This document shows, in pieces, positions 24,291 to 35,478 of a stretch of DNA of 64,000 nt. Positions within the stretch are counted from its first letter, which is position 1. Each line of letters starts with the position of its first letter. The DNA is from Pyxidicoccus trucidator (GTDB taxonomy: Bacteria > Myxococcota > Myxococcia > Myxococcales > Myxococcaceae). The notes under the pieces are model-generated. The model had not been told where the DNA came from and made no database searches. It was given only the letters and a program-made list of their open reading frames with translations. Both the position numbers and the translations under genes were made by a program. The stretch lies in assembly GCF_010894435.1 (NCBI RefSeq), contig NZ_JAAIXZ010000001.1, positions 1,146,322 to 1,210,321 of the forward strand, given 5' to 3'.

Positions 24291-26408
24291 CTACTGGAGA
24301 TAGCCCGAGTGGCAGGTGCTCAGCGGGTAGGGGGCCGGCACCGCGTTCTTCAGCCAGCACCGGGGCAGCGCGCCCTGCTGGCCGGGCGCCACGTACGTGT
24401 AGGCCACGCAGGCGGAGTTGTTCGCGCAGGCGTCCTCGCAGAGCAGCGGGTCCGTGGCGGGCAGGTCGAAGTTGGCGAGGTCGGAACCGGGTCGGTCGAT
24501 GCCCGGCTCGCTGACGAAGCCCCGCTGCGGCTCGATGGTGAGGTTGTCCACCAGGTACGAGCCCGTCCCGGCCGAGACGCCGAACTGCACGTTGTTGTCG
24601 TCCGTCGTCACCTTGAAGTTCGGCGTGCAGGTGCGCTGCCACGTGGACGTCGGGGTGAAGGTATGCCGCACGCGCTCGGCGCCGGTGCTCAGCACGCGCA
24701 TCACCCCGCCCATGCCCGCCGACTCCTGCCGGTAGTCGAAGCAGAGCCGGTAGCGCTTGCCCCCGAGCAGGACGAGCTGCCGGTTGCGGATGGGCCAGCC
24801 GGCGGGCGACGCCGGGTCATACTGCACGCGCACGGCCCAGTCGGTGCGGGTGGTGGAACTCACGCCTCGCGGCACCACGCGCCCACGGGCGCCGTTGACG
24901 TCATTCTTCCAGTGGAAGCGCGTGTCCGCCGAGTCCAGGTCCATCACCGTGCCAGCGCGCACCACGTTGACGGCCCCCAGGCGCGCGTCGAACGGCACGT
25001 CCGAGTCGAAGAACAGCTGGATGCCCGTGGCCGTCGAGGGCACGGTGACCTCCACCGCGTGCATCTTCCAGCCGCTGCCCACCGGGCTCACGGGCCACCG
25101 GCCCTGGGACGTCACCGTGCCCGTCGCCGCGTCCGTCCACCGGAGGCCGAACCAGAGCGGGTCCGACCAGCTCGACGACGTCAGGTCCATCATCATCGAC
25201 AGGCGCCAGGTGCCCGGCGTCAGGTTCAGCCGCTGGTGCGAGAGCACCGTCGCATGGCCCGGCAGCCCCTTGACGATGCGCACCGTGCGCGCGCCGGTAT
25301 CGAAGGTGACCGCGGCCGAGCCCTTCGTCCACAGGGCGTTGCGCCGCTCGCTCTCGAACTCGAGCGTGTACCACCCGCGCGCGTTCTCCCCGCGCAGCTT
25401 CTCCAGGTCCTCCTGCAGGTCGATGAGCTTGTTCCCATCCTTGTCGAGCCGGCCGCCGTAGTTCGCGGGAGTCAGCCCCAGCGCGGAGATGTGGGTGGCA
25501 TGGATGCGAGGCTGGAGGGTGTCGCGGGGGTCCACGGTGCCGTCGAGGAGGTACTGCGCCATGGAGAGCGCATGGCGGCCCCGGCCGTCCCCCGTGCTGA
25601 TGGTGGACAGCGGCCCCACCACGAGGCGGTGCGTCGTCGCGCTGAGCTGCCCGGAGCCGCTCGCGCCGTAGTTGCCCCACAGGTCCGTGCTGATGGCGAT
25701 GGGCCGCTCGTGGCTGGTCGAGAAATCCGGCTGGCCCGTGGTCGGGTTCGTCCCGACGGAGGCGGGGTCCGTGGTGAACGTCCCATAGCCCGTCGTCGAC
25801 GTCACCACGCCCCGCGAGTAGAAGCGGACGTCGTACTGGGACGGGGTGGGCGTGTCGAGCGGGTTGCCCCAGATGCTGTAGACCGCATCTCCCACGGCGG
25901 GCGGCTGGCTCTCGATGTCGATATAGCCGTACTTGTCACCCGGGCTCTGCCCCTGCGCGTTCGGCGGTCAGTAGTAGAGGTTCAGGTCCGAGCTGTGCCA
26001 GGTGCTCAGCATGGCCTGGCAGGTAAAGTCCTCGAAGCGCTTGGCCGCGTTGTCATCCGCCGCGTAGGTGAGGAAGCTCAGCGTGAGGGTGTTGCCCCAG
26101 CCACAGTGGCCGGCGGTGAGCATCAGGTTCGGTCCAATCATCGTGGACGAGCAGACGATGCTGCCGCCCCCGGGGTGGTACCAGACGGGGCTGGCGTAGC
26201 TCGACTTCGCGATGTCCGGGTCGCCGTACCAGCGCCACACGGCCTCCGCGACGCCTCCGGGCTGCTCCGCGACGATGTGCCGCTCGGCCGTCCCCACCGG
26301 CCCCGTAACGGACTCCGGCGTCAGGCCACCCTCACACCCGAGGCCCAGCACGCCCAACCACAACAACCCCGCACGGCAGCCGCCTGCCAGTCCAAGCTGT
26401 CTCTTCAT
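24291..26408 (-). pseudogene. Trypsin-like protease with PAN/Apple C-terminus, interrupted by an in-frame TGA
   Basis: Two open stretches in the same frame (26408-25971 and 25967-24294) are separated only by a TGA at 25968-25970, codon 147. Read through, they give one 705-residue lipoprotein (lipobox LGVLGLGC). It has catalytic His in LTAGHC (about 100), Asp in SDLNLYY (about 141), Ser in NYGASGSGQL (about 248), a beta-rich carbohydrate-binding-like region (about 330-620) and a C-terminal PAN/Apple module (CEDACANNSACVAYTY). The TGA falls six residues after the catalytic Asp. A TGC (Cys) there would restore the protein. Explanations are sequencing error, recent nonsense mutation or, less likely, recoding. 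The 534-residue downstream stretch alone would lack a start and the His/Asp. Confidence 0.8.
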
Positions 26409-26612
26409 TGCTTCCTCTTTGACCGGCCCCTGCCTGGAACGCTCGCACGGCGAGCGAGCGCCCGTCCACCTTCCACCTCAATTCCTACCTGTCTGTCATT
26501 GGGCGCTCCCATCGAACGAGCCACGGCGTCACCATGGCAGGCGGGCGGAGGGCCGCTGTCCGCTCGTCCTTGCTCTGGGAGCACGGGGTGCCCTACAACC
26601 GCGCGCGACTCC

Positions 26613-27512
26613 ATGCTCCCGCTCAAGCCCGCGCTCCAGGCCGCCCGTGTCGCCCACAGCCTCTTCCCGTTCAGCCAGCTGCGGACGGCCCGGCTGCTGC
26701 TGGGCCTCAACGGACAGCAGCCGCTGGAGGTCGAGCGCCGGATGTTCGGCTACGAGCTGGGGCTGAAGGCCCACCGCAGCACCACGCACATGCTGTTGTA
26801 CCTGCAGGGCGAGAAGTTCCTGTCGGACCTGACGCTCATCGCCCCGCATGTGCGGCCGGGCATGGTGGCCTTCGACGTGGGCGCCAACATCGGCTACCTG
26901 TCGCTGTACCTGCGCAGCCGCATCGGCCCGGACGGCCAGCTCCACAGCTTCGAGCCCGAGCCGGAGAACTTCGCGGAGCTGGACGCCAACCTGCGCCGCA
27001 ACAACCTGGACAACTGCCACGCCGTGCAGGCCGCGGTGGGCTCGCAGGAGGGCACGCTGACGTTCGCCACGGGCCTCAACGGCTACGTTCCCGAGGACGG
27101 CGCGCCCGGCATCTCCGTCCCCGTCGTCACGCTGGACGGCTTCATCGCGAAGCACGGCGTGCCGCGCGTGGACTTCGTGAAGATTGACGTCGAGGGCTTC
27201 GAGCTGGACGTCCTCACGGGGATGAAGGCCGTGCTGTCCCGGCGCGACAAGCCCATCCTCTACGTCGAGGTGCACGGCCGCGGGGAGTACCCCCGGGGCG
27301 ACCCGCGCCGCGTCTGCGAGCTGCTGGAGGAGCACTACCGGAACATCCGCGCCTACGTGTCGCCGGACGACTTCAAGGCACGCCAGGGCCACGTGCGCCG
27401 CATGCTCGGCCGCCTCTCTCCCTTCGACAGCATCGAGCGCCAGTGCCGCGTGGACCTGTCCGAGGTGAAGCAGCACGACACCCTGCGCTACCAGCTCCTC
27501 TGCCTGCCCTGA
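26613..27512 (+). CDS. FkbM-family SAM-dependent methyltransferase
   Basis: The 299-residue protein contains the Rossmann SAM-binding motif DVGANIGYLSLYL (about residue 89), the acidic SFEPEPENF and the FkbM signature DFVKIDVEGFELDVLTGM (about 188). These enzymes methylate hydroxyl groups on sugars, polyketides or glycolipids. No biosynthetic cluster surrounds it, so the acceptor is unknown. The ATG at 26613 begins MLPLKPALQA; upstream ribosome-site signal is weak and an earlier start is possible. It is divergent from the interrupted trypsin-PAN gene. Confidence 0.88.
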   Translation: MLPLKPALQAARVAHSLFPFSQLRTARLLLGLNGQQPLEVERRMFGYELGLKAHRSTTHMLLYLQGEKFLSDLTLIAPHVRPGMVAFDVGANIGYLSLYLRSRIGPDGQLHSFEPEPENFAELDANLRRNNLDNCHAVQAAVGSQEGTLTFATGLNGYVPEDGAPGISVPVVTLDGFIAKHGVPRVDFVKIDVEGFELDVLTGMKAVLSRRDKPILYVEVHGRGEYPRGDPRRVCELLEEHYRNIRAYVSPDDFKARQGHVRRMLGRLSPFDSIERQCRVDLSEVKQHDTLRYQLLCLP

Positions 27513-27595
27513 GCCGCGGGCAGGCTGCCCGCGCCTTGGCTTCCGGCCCGCCGCCCGGGTGAAGCTGCGCACTTCCGTGGGCCTGGAGAGGGACG

Positions 27596-29085
27596 ATGCG
27601 CGCTGACGCCCGGATGCTTCTGGTTGCCGCCGTGCTGACGGCGGGCTGCGCGTCCCTCACCCCATCGCCCGGTGAGCGAGGAAACCTGAGCCACACGCCG
27701 CGCGTGGGCGCTGGTGCCGCGCAGCTGGACTCGCCGCGCTCCCGGGCAGGCCCCGAGGTGCCGGGACGACGGCACCGTCCGCGAGAGAATGCGCCGGGGG
27801 CGGGCCCCAACACCGTGACGGGAGCCGCCAGGCGCGTTCAGCAAGACGTCAGGCTGACCCGTCAAGCGGTCCTCGATGCCGTAGAGGAAGTGGAGAGCTC
27901 CACGGAGGAGCTCGCCCGTTCACTCCGTGGGCTCGAGGCTCGCACGAGGGGTATCGGCGGGCCAACGGCGTCTTCACCCGCTACATCGACTACGGCTCCA
28001 GCCAGCTGCCCTGGCTTCACGACGCACATGGTGGCGCCACCACGATTGCGGATGCGGCCGCGGAGGCCGTGGATGCGGACATGGAGCTGGGCATTCTCCA
28101 GCTGACGGGGCCCCGCCTCCAGGCGGCCATGTTCGGCACCATGCTGCTCGCTGCCTGGCTCGACTTCCTCAACCTCTCTGACGTCGTGCTCCGGCAGTGC
28201 CCTTTCTACAGCGTGGAGCGGCTGTTCATGGACATGCACCGCGTGCAGCGGCGGATGGAGCCCGCCCTGGCCGCGCTCGCGTCACAGGCCCCCGGGCCGG
28301 TCGAAGCAACGGCGAGCGCGATGCCTGAACAGATGGAGCAGCTCACCCGCGAGTTCCACTCCATCCGCGAGGGAGCACGCGTGGCAACGGAGCGCGGAGG
28401 GCAGCTCGTGGCGGCGGCGCAGTTCATCGAGATGCTAACCCTGGTCTCGACGCTGAAGCTGTCGTTGCCACGGCTGCCGCCTGCCGCTCCCGCCACGGTC
28501 GGCATGGGCCTTGTGATGGGCTCGGGTGGCATCATGACGGGCTCGCGGATTGTCGTCTCCGCCGAGTGGGTGGAGATGATTCGCCGACTCGTGAAGGCAG
28601 GTGTCATCTCCGTCCCGGTCGCCAGCGCCGCCGTCCGTATCCACGCGGGCCAGGTGATGATGGCGCAGTCGAACGGGGACCTGCCCCGGGGCGTGCGTGA
28701 CGCGCTGGGCGACGGTCCAGAGGTTCGCGGCATGCACGAGACCGGCAGGGCAGGTGCCGGCATGTCCGAGGCACCGAAACACCACGTCCTCCCGCAAGAG
28801 CACCGTGCGTGGTTCGAAAAGCGCGGCTTCACGGGCGCCATGGACATCGACCAGTTCTGCGTCAAGCTGGAGACGGCGAAGCATCAGGCGATTCACGGCG
28901 GTGGCAACTGGCGCCTGGGACGCACCTGGCCCGGCGAATGGAGTCAGTTGATCATGCAGGCGCTGCGCGAGGCCGAGACTGACGCGGGCCGGATGTTGAC
29001 GCGGGGCGAGATCCTGAAGCTCGTCGGGAAGCGGATGAAGGACTACCATCTTCCAATGAGCTTCACCCCATGGAGGGGGAAATGA
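27596..29085 (+). pseudogene. SitA-like/DUF2380 lipoprotein toxin gene, frameshifted in a G tract
   Basis: The first frame encodes a lipoprotein N-terminus (lipobox VLTAGC, Cys 18) and a helical region to about residue 118 (QQDVRLTRQAVLDAVEEVES). At the GGGG run 27948-27951 the coding frame switches. The continuation (YRRANGVFTRYIDYGSSQLP, then a long body) runs open to 29085, and one missing G would restore 496 residues. The body and end (APKHHVLPQEHRAWFEKRGF, then HQAIHGGGNWRLG) match the paralogous myxobacterial DUF2380/TIGR02269 lipoproteins. These include SitA toxins, which move between kin by outer-membrane exchange. The HH...H...H C-terminus looks like a metal-dependent nuclease-type toxin domain. 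The stop overlaps the immunity gene (ATGA). Confidence 0.8.
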
Positions 29086-29552
29086 GCGAGGGCCGTTCCT
29101 GGGAGGGGCACTGGAGGGTCCGCATCTATGAGCGGGTCCGTGAGCGAGGTTTCACTTCGCTCACCGCTTTCGCCGAGGCACGACCAGCCGTCCCGCTGCA
29201 TTTGCTGGCCGAGGAGCTTGGCAAGGACGACGTCGCAGGCGTGCAGGTGTTGGGCGGGTTGCACGCCGAGGCTGAGCAGCGCAAGCAGGTCACCCGCTTC
29301 GTACGCGATGTGCTGGTACGGCTGCTGTCCGAGAGTCTCCCTGACGGTTGGCCGGCCGTCCTGGACGACGAAAACCGCTTCAGTGTTGCCGAAGCGTTCG
29401 GCTCGTGGTTCGCCTACACCCCTGATACCCACAAGGAACGCGTCCGACAGGCCAAGGCAGCACTCCGTGCCGCGCCACCTCCGGCGGGCTGGCGACCGCT
29501 CGGCCCTGACGACGAATTGCTCCGCACGTTCCTGCCCGACGAGGAAGCCTGA
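29082..29552 (+). CDS. Cognate immunity protein for the SitA-like toxin (SitI-type)
   Basis: The 156-residue soluble, acidic protein starts at an ATG overlapping the toxin stop (ATGA), with GGAGGGG just upstream, so it is translationally coupled to the toxin. It begins EGRSWEGHWRVRIYERVRER after Met-Ser and is helical throughout. I recall close homologues next to DUF2380 lipoproteins in Myxococcus genomes, some automatically labelled NUDIX hydrolases, although no NUDIX box is visible here. The expected role is binding and neutralising the partner toxin after entry into the cell. It is intact while the toxin gene appears broken. Confidence 0.8.
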   Translation: MSEGRSWEGHWRVRIYERVRERGFTSLTAFAEARPAVPLHLLAEELGKDDVAGVQVLGGLHAEAEQRKQVTRFVRDVLVRLLSESLPDGWPAVLDDENRFSVAEAFGSWFAYTPDTHKERVRQAKAALRAAPPPAGWRPLGPDDELLRTFLPDEEA

Positions 29553-29921
29553 CCGGCAACGGAGCTCCCGCCAGGCCGACAGGCGCGGCGGCTCGCCGAT
29601 TGCGGTGACGCAGTCCTGTGGCTTGCTTCACACCCAAAGAGGGCGACGCGGTTGAACGCGATGTCCCGAAGCGAGTGGGGATGCGACGTCACCTGCAAGG
29701 CCGAGGCGGCTGCGCACTGCTCAGCGCGGTGATGACACAGCGAAGCCACCGCACCCTACGGCGTCGGACCCGCCGAGCGTCGCACCTGCCGTCACCGCCC
29801 GGTGCGTGCCTGGGCACGCCGTCCCGCCCGCCTGTACTGGCAGGCAGGCTGCGCGCGCCGGCCAGTCCTAGGTTCATGGATGTGCGGGGCGCTCCTACCG
29901 CGCCCCGCCGAGGAGAGCACC
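29553..29921. other. Gene-free stretch after the toxin-immunity pair
   Basis: 369 nt without a supportable gene. Open frames on both strands lack plausible starts or family features. The only useful signal is an AGGAG just before the FAD oxidase start at 29922. It could hold decayed remnants of further toxin-immunity cassettes, but nothing recognisable remains. Confidence 0.5.
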
Positions 29922-31373
29922 ATGACCCTGGACCCCCAGCGTGCGCACGCCCAGGCCGGCGGAGGCCTTCCGCCCGGGCTGACGCCCGACCGAGTGGAGC
30001 AGCTACGGGCCCGCCTGCGTGGCGGACTCGTCCGGCCCGAGGACGCCGACTACGAGGAGAGCTGCCGCCTCTACAACGCCATGATTCACAAGCGCCCGGC
30101 GCTCATCGCCCGGTGCGCCGACGTGGCGGATGTCCTCGCCGCGGTCGGCTTTGCCCACGAGCAGAAGCTCACCCTGGCCATCCGTGGCGGCGGGCACAAC
30201 GGCGGCGGGCTCGGCCTCTGCGACCAGGGCCTCGTCGTCGACCTGTCGCGCATGCGAGGCGTCCGGGTGGACCCCAACGCGCGCACGGTGCGCGTCTCCG
30301 GAGGCAGCGTCTGGGGAGACGTGGACCACGCCACCAACGCCTTCGGCCTCGCCGTCCCCTCGGGCATCATCTCCACCACGGGCGTGGGCGGGCTCACCCT
30401 CGGTGGCGGCCTGGGCCACCTCACGCGCCGCTACGGCCTCACCATCGACAGCCTGCTCGCCGTGGACCTGGTGCTCGCGGATGGGCGCTTCGTCACCGCG
30501 AGCGCCGACCAGCACCCGGACCTGTTCTGGGCGGTGCGCGGCGGCGGCGGCAACTTCGGCGTCGTCACCTCCTTCCTCTTCCGGGCCCACCCGGTGGGCA
30601 CCATCATCGGCGGCCCCACCCTCTGGCCCCTGGAGCGCGCCACCGAGGTGATGCAGTGGTACCGCGAGTTCATCGCCTCCGCGCCGGAGGAGCTCAACGG
30701 CTTCTTCGCCTTCATGACGGTGCCACCCGCGCCGCCCTTCCCCGAGCACCTGCACCTGAAGAAGATGTGCGCGGTGGTGTGGTGCTACACCGGGGACCCG
30801 GCGCACGCGGACGAGCTGTTCGCGCCGGTGCGGGCGCTCGCCCCGGCACTGCACGGCGTGCACGACATGCCCTTCCCCATGCTGCAGAGCGCCTTCGATG
30901 GGCTCTACCCGCCGGGCCTTCAGTGGTACTGGCGCGCGGACTTCGTGAAGGAGCTGCCAGACGCGGCCATCGCCCGGCACGTGGAGTTCGCCGAGCGGCT
31001 GCCGACGATGCACTCCACCATGCACCTCTACCCCATCAATGGGGCGGCGCACCGGGTGGGCCCCGGTGAAACCGCCTTCAGCTTCCGGGATGCACAATGG
31101 GCCGAGGTCATCGTCGGCGTGGACCCTTCGCCGGGCAGGGCGCAGGACATCTCCACCTGGACGAAGGACTACTGGGACGCGCTGCATCCCTACTCCGCGG
31201 GCGGCGCCTACGTGAACTTCATGATGGACGAGGGCCAGGAGCGGGTGCAGGCAACCTACCGGGACAACTACGCCCGGCTGGTGGAGGTGAAGAACCGCTA
31301 TGACCCGGACAACCTCTTCCATGTGAATCAGAACATCATCCCCACGGCCGGGGGCGCGGTGCTGCCGCACTGA
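29922..31373 (+). CDS. FAD-linked oxidoreductase with berberine-bridge-type C-terminus
   Basis: The 483-residue protein has the PCMH-type FAD domain: RGGGHNGGGLGLCDQG near residue 87, where the His is the usual site of covalent FAD attachment. VSGGSVWGDVD and STTGVGGLTLGGGLGHL follow. The C-terminus carries the berberine-bridge NYxRL-type motif (YRDNYARLVEVKNRYDPDN). Such enzymes oxidise sugars, alkaloids or other alcohols with oxygen as acceptor. There is no signal peptide. An AGGAG lies at good distance from the ATG at 29922. It stands alone, with no pathway neighbours. Confidence 0.9.
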   Translation: MTLDPQRAHAQAGGGLPPGLTPDRVEQLRARLRGGLVRPEDADYEESCRLYNAMIHKRPALIARCADVADVLAAVGFAHEQKLTLAIRGGGHNGGGLGLCDQGLVVDLSRMRGVRVDPNARTVRVSGGSVWGDVDHATNAFGLAVPSGIISTTGVGGLTLGGGLGHLTRRYGLTIDSLLAVDLVLADGRFVTASADQHPDLFWAVRGGGGNFGVVTSFLFRAHPVGTIIGGPTLWPLERATEVMQWYREFIASAPEELNGFFAFMTVPPAPPFPEHLHLKKMCAVVWCYTGDPAHADELFAPVRALAPALHGVHDMPFPMLQSAFDGLYPPGLQWYWRADFVKELPDAAIARHVEFAERLPTMHSTMHLYPINGAAHRVGPGETAFSFRDAQWAEVIVGVDPSPGRAQDISTWTKDYWDALHPYSAGGAYVNFMMDEGQERVQATYRDNYARLVEVKNRYDPDNLFHVNQNIIPTAGGAVLPH

Positions 31374-31381
31374 CCGGCCTG

Positions 31382-31401
31382 GCCGCGCGCGGAGGCGCGG
31401 C
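31382..31401. terminator. Hairpin after the FAD oxidase gene
   Basis: GCCGCGC (31382-31388) and GCGCGGC (31395-31401) form a 7-bp stem with a 6-nt loop, 8 nt after the stop codon. There is no T-tract, so the terminator role is positional inference. Confidence 0.35.
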
Positions 31402-31602
31402 TCCATTGGCGAGCGCCCGCACCGTCCGCCCGTTAGCAGTGGGCGAAACCCGCGTGGGGACGCCCGCGCGACGGACTCCCCGATTCATTCCCCGGTCGGA
31501 GCAGACGTCACGCCCACGTCACTGCGCACACTCGCACTTGCCCGGTGCACACGAAGGCGGCGTAAGGTGCCCGCCCGAGTGAACCCCGGAGGAGGCAGCG
31601 GC

Positions 31603-33140
<1,538 letters not shown>

Positions 33141-33144
<4 letters not shown>

Positions 33145-33812
33145 GCTTCGCACCTCCACGAATCGTCCCCTCGGAGTCCCTCGCCCAGGAGGCCGCCGCC
33201 TGGATGGCGCGCTCGCTCCAGGACGCGCTCGCCTCGCGGCCCCGCGCCAGCCTCGCGCTGTCGGGGGGCGGCACGCCGGTCCCCGCGTACCGGGCACTCG
33301 CGGAGCTGAAGCTCCCGTGGGAGCGCGTGGACATCTTCTTCGTGGACGAGCGCTTCGTGCCGCCGGACCACGCGGACAGCAACTACCGGCTGGTGGAGGA
33401 CTCGCTCCTGCGGCCGCTGCGGCTGCCCTCCTCGCAGGTGTTTCGCATGCAGGGCGAGCGCGAGGACCGCGACGCCGCCGCGCGCGAGTACGAGGCGACG
33501 CTGCCGCCGGTGCTGGACGTGGTGCTGCTGGGCATGGGCCCGGACGGGCACACCGCGAGCCTCTTCCCTGGCCACCCGGCCCTGGAGGAGCGCGAGCGGC
33601 GGGTGCTGGCGGTGGTGGGCCCCAAGCCGCCGCCGTGGCGGATGACGCTGACGCTGCCGGTGCTGCTGTCGGCGCGCGCGGTGCTGAACCTGGTGGCGGG
33701 CGAGGCCAAGCGGGACGCGGTGCGCCGCGCGCTGGCGGGGGACGTGTCCCTGCCGGCGGCGCGGGTGACGAACACACAGTGGATGCTGGACCCCACCGCC
33801 GCCGGGCGGTGA
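33141..33812 (+). CDS. pgl: 6-phosphogluconolactonase
   Basis: The 223-residue protein shows the DevB/SOL-type features LALSGGGTPVPAY, VDIFFVDERFVPPDHADSN and GMGPDGHTASLFPGH, which bind and hydrolyse the lactone produced by Zwf. Length is typical. Its ATG overlaps the zwf stop (ATGA), indicating translational coupling; the alternative in-frame ATG at 33129 would overlap zwf more deeply and lacks a ribosome site. gnd follows 29 nt later. Confidence 0.95.
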
Positions 33813-33841
33813 GTGGGCCTGACGGGACTTCGGGAGGAACC

Positions 33842-35266
33842 ATGAGTGACGCAGCGGGCGCGCAGTTCGGCGTGGCGGGCATGGGAGTCATGGGGGCGGC
33901 TCTCGCCCTCAACATCGCGGACCACGGCTTCCGGGTGACGGCGTGGGACCGGCACGTGGAGCGCATCGACGAGATGCACAAGAAGCACGGGCACCCCGAG
34001 GTGAAGGGCACCGCGTCGCTGGAGGAGTTCGTCCAGCGGCTGGAGCGCCCCCGCCGGGTGCTGCTGATGGTGACGGCGGGCGCGGCGGTGGACCAGATGA
34101 TGGAGCGGCTCTTCCCGCTGCTGTCGCCGGGCGACGTCATCATGGACGCGGGCAACTCCTGGTTCCTCGACACGCGCCGCCGCGAGGAGCTGTGCAAGAC
34201 GAAGGGCCTGCACTTCCTGGGCGTGGGCGTGTCGGGCGGTGAGGAGGGCGCGCGCCACGGCCCGTCCATCATGCCGGGCGGCCCGCCGGAGGCGTACGCG
34301 CTGGTGCGCCCCGTGCTGGAGGCCATCGCCGCGCGCGCGGAGTCGGGCCTGTGCGTCACCCACGTGGGGCCGGATGGCGCCGGCCACTTCGTGAAGATGG
34401 TGCACAACGGCATCGAGTACGCGGACATGCAGCTGCTGGCGGAGACGTATGACGTGCTGCGCCGGGGCCTGGGGCTGGGCGCGGACGCGCTGGCGGACCT
34501 GTTCTCCAAGTGGAACGAGGGCATCGCCGAGTCCTTCCTGCTGGAGACCACCATCCAGGTGCTGCGCAAGAAGGACGCGGAGACGGGCAAGCCGCTCGTC
34601 GACCTGGTGCTGGACAAGGCCGGCCAGAAGGGCACGGGCAAGTGGACGGTGCAGGTGGCGCTGGATTTGGGCGTCCCGGTGCCCTCCATCGCCTCGGCGC
34701 TGGACGCGCGCACCCTGTCCTCCATGAAGGACGAGCGGGTGGCGGCGAGCAGGAAGCTCAAGGGCCCGTCCGAGGCGCTCACCGCGGAGGAGAAGGCGCA
34801 GCTCGCGGCGTGGGCGCATGACGCGCTCTACGCGGCGCGGGTGGTGACGTACGCGCAGGGCATGCGGCTCATCCAGGCGGCGTCCAACGAGTACAAGTGG
34901 AACATCTCCCTGGCGGAGATGGCGCGCATCTGGCGGGGCGGCTGCATCATCCGCGCGAAGCTGCTGACGCCGCTGCGCGAGTCCTTCGAGCACCAGCCGG
35001 ACCTGCCGAACCTGGTGGTGTCGGACGCCTTCGCGCCGGTGCTGGAGAAGCTGGCGCCCGCGTGGCGCAAGCTGGTGGGCGTGGCCACGAAGGAGGGCAT
35101 CCCCGTACCGGTGTTCAGCGCCTCGCTGGCGTACCTGGACAGCTACCGCAGCCCGGAGCTGCCGCAGAACCTCACCCAGGCCCAGCGCGACGCCTTCGGC
35201 GCCCACACGTACCAGCGCCGCGACAGGCCCGACGCCGGCTTCGTCCACACGGAGTGGAACAAGTAG
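33842..35266 (+). CDS. gnd: 6-phosphogluconate dehydrogenase, decarboxylating
   Basis: The 474-residue protein starts MSDAAGAQFGVAGMGVMGAA, an NADP-binding GxGxMG motif. It has DAGNSWFLDT, GVGVSGGEEGARHGPSIMPG and the catalytic KMVHNGIEYADMQL (Lys about 185, with His-Asn and Glu). It oxidatively decarboxylates 6-phosphogluconate to ribulose 5-phosphate with NADPH production. It has the full long-form length (dimeric Gnd, about 470 residues). GGAGGAA precedes the start. It is the last gene of the zwf-pgl-gnd operon. Confidence 0.95.
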   Translation: MSDAAGAQFGVAGMGVMGAALALNIADHGFRVTAWDRHVERIDEMHKKHGHPEVKGTASLEEFVQRLERPRRVLLMVTAGAAVDQMMERLFPLLSPGDVIMDAGNSWFLDTRRREELCKTKGLHFLGVGVSGGEEGARHGPSIMPGGPPEAYALVRPVLEAIAARAESGLCVTHVGPDGAGHFVKMVHNGIEYADMQLLAETYDVLRRGLGLGADALADLFSKWNEGIAESFLLETTIQVLRKKDAETGKPLVDLVLDKAGQKGTGKWTVQVALDLGVPVPSIASALDARTLSSMKDERVAASRKLKGPSEALTAEEKAQLAAWAHDALYAARVVTYAQGMRLIQAASNEYKWNISLAEMARIWRGGCIIRAKLLTPLRESFEHQPDLPNLVVSDAFAPVLEKLAPAWRKLVGVATKEGIPVPVFSASLAYLDSYRSPELPQNLTQAQRDAFGAHTYQRRDRPDAGFVHTEWNK

Positions 35267-35478
35267 ACGCGCAGTGGAGACGGTGCGCTGGACGCGGCGG
35301 TCGGAAGCACCGCGTCGGCGCAGCCCCCGAGCGCGCCGTCTTCACCCTCCGTCGCAGCTGAAGGTCTCAGGGGTGCGCGTTTGACATACCCGCGCATCGT
35401 GGCGCGTTGTCTGTCTTTTCTTCCGCTGACCGGAAGCATCGTGCATCGTTACGGGGTTCCCCCACCGAGCCCCCCACC

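Noticed and set aside
25940..25970. Selenocysteine reading of the TGA in the trypsin-PAN gene
   Set aside because: No convincing bacterial SECIS hairpin at the required distance, and secreted trypsin-like proteases are not known selenoproteins. Kept only as a minor alternative in the findings.
29414..29749. Minus-strand frame in the gap after the immunity gene
   Set aside because: No start signal and no similarity I can recognise; the stretch is better left as unassigned.
35382..35410. TTGACA before the acyl-CoA-dehydrogenase-like gene, as a sigma-70 -35 box
   Set aside because: No acceptable -10 element at 16-18 bp spacing.
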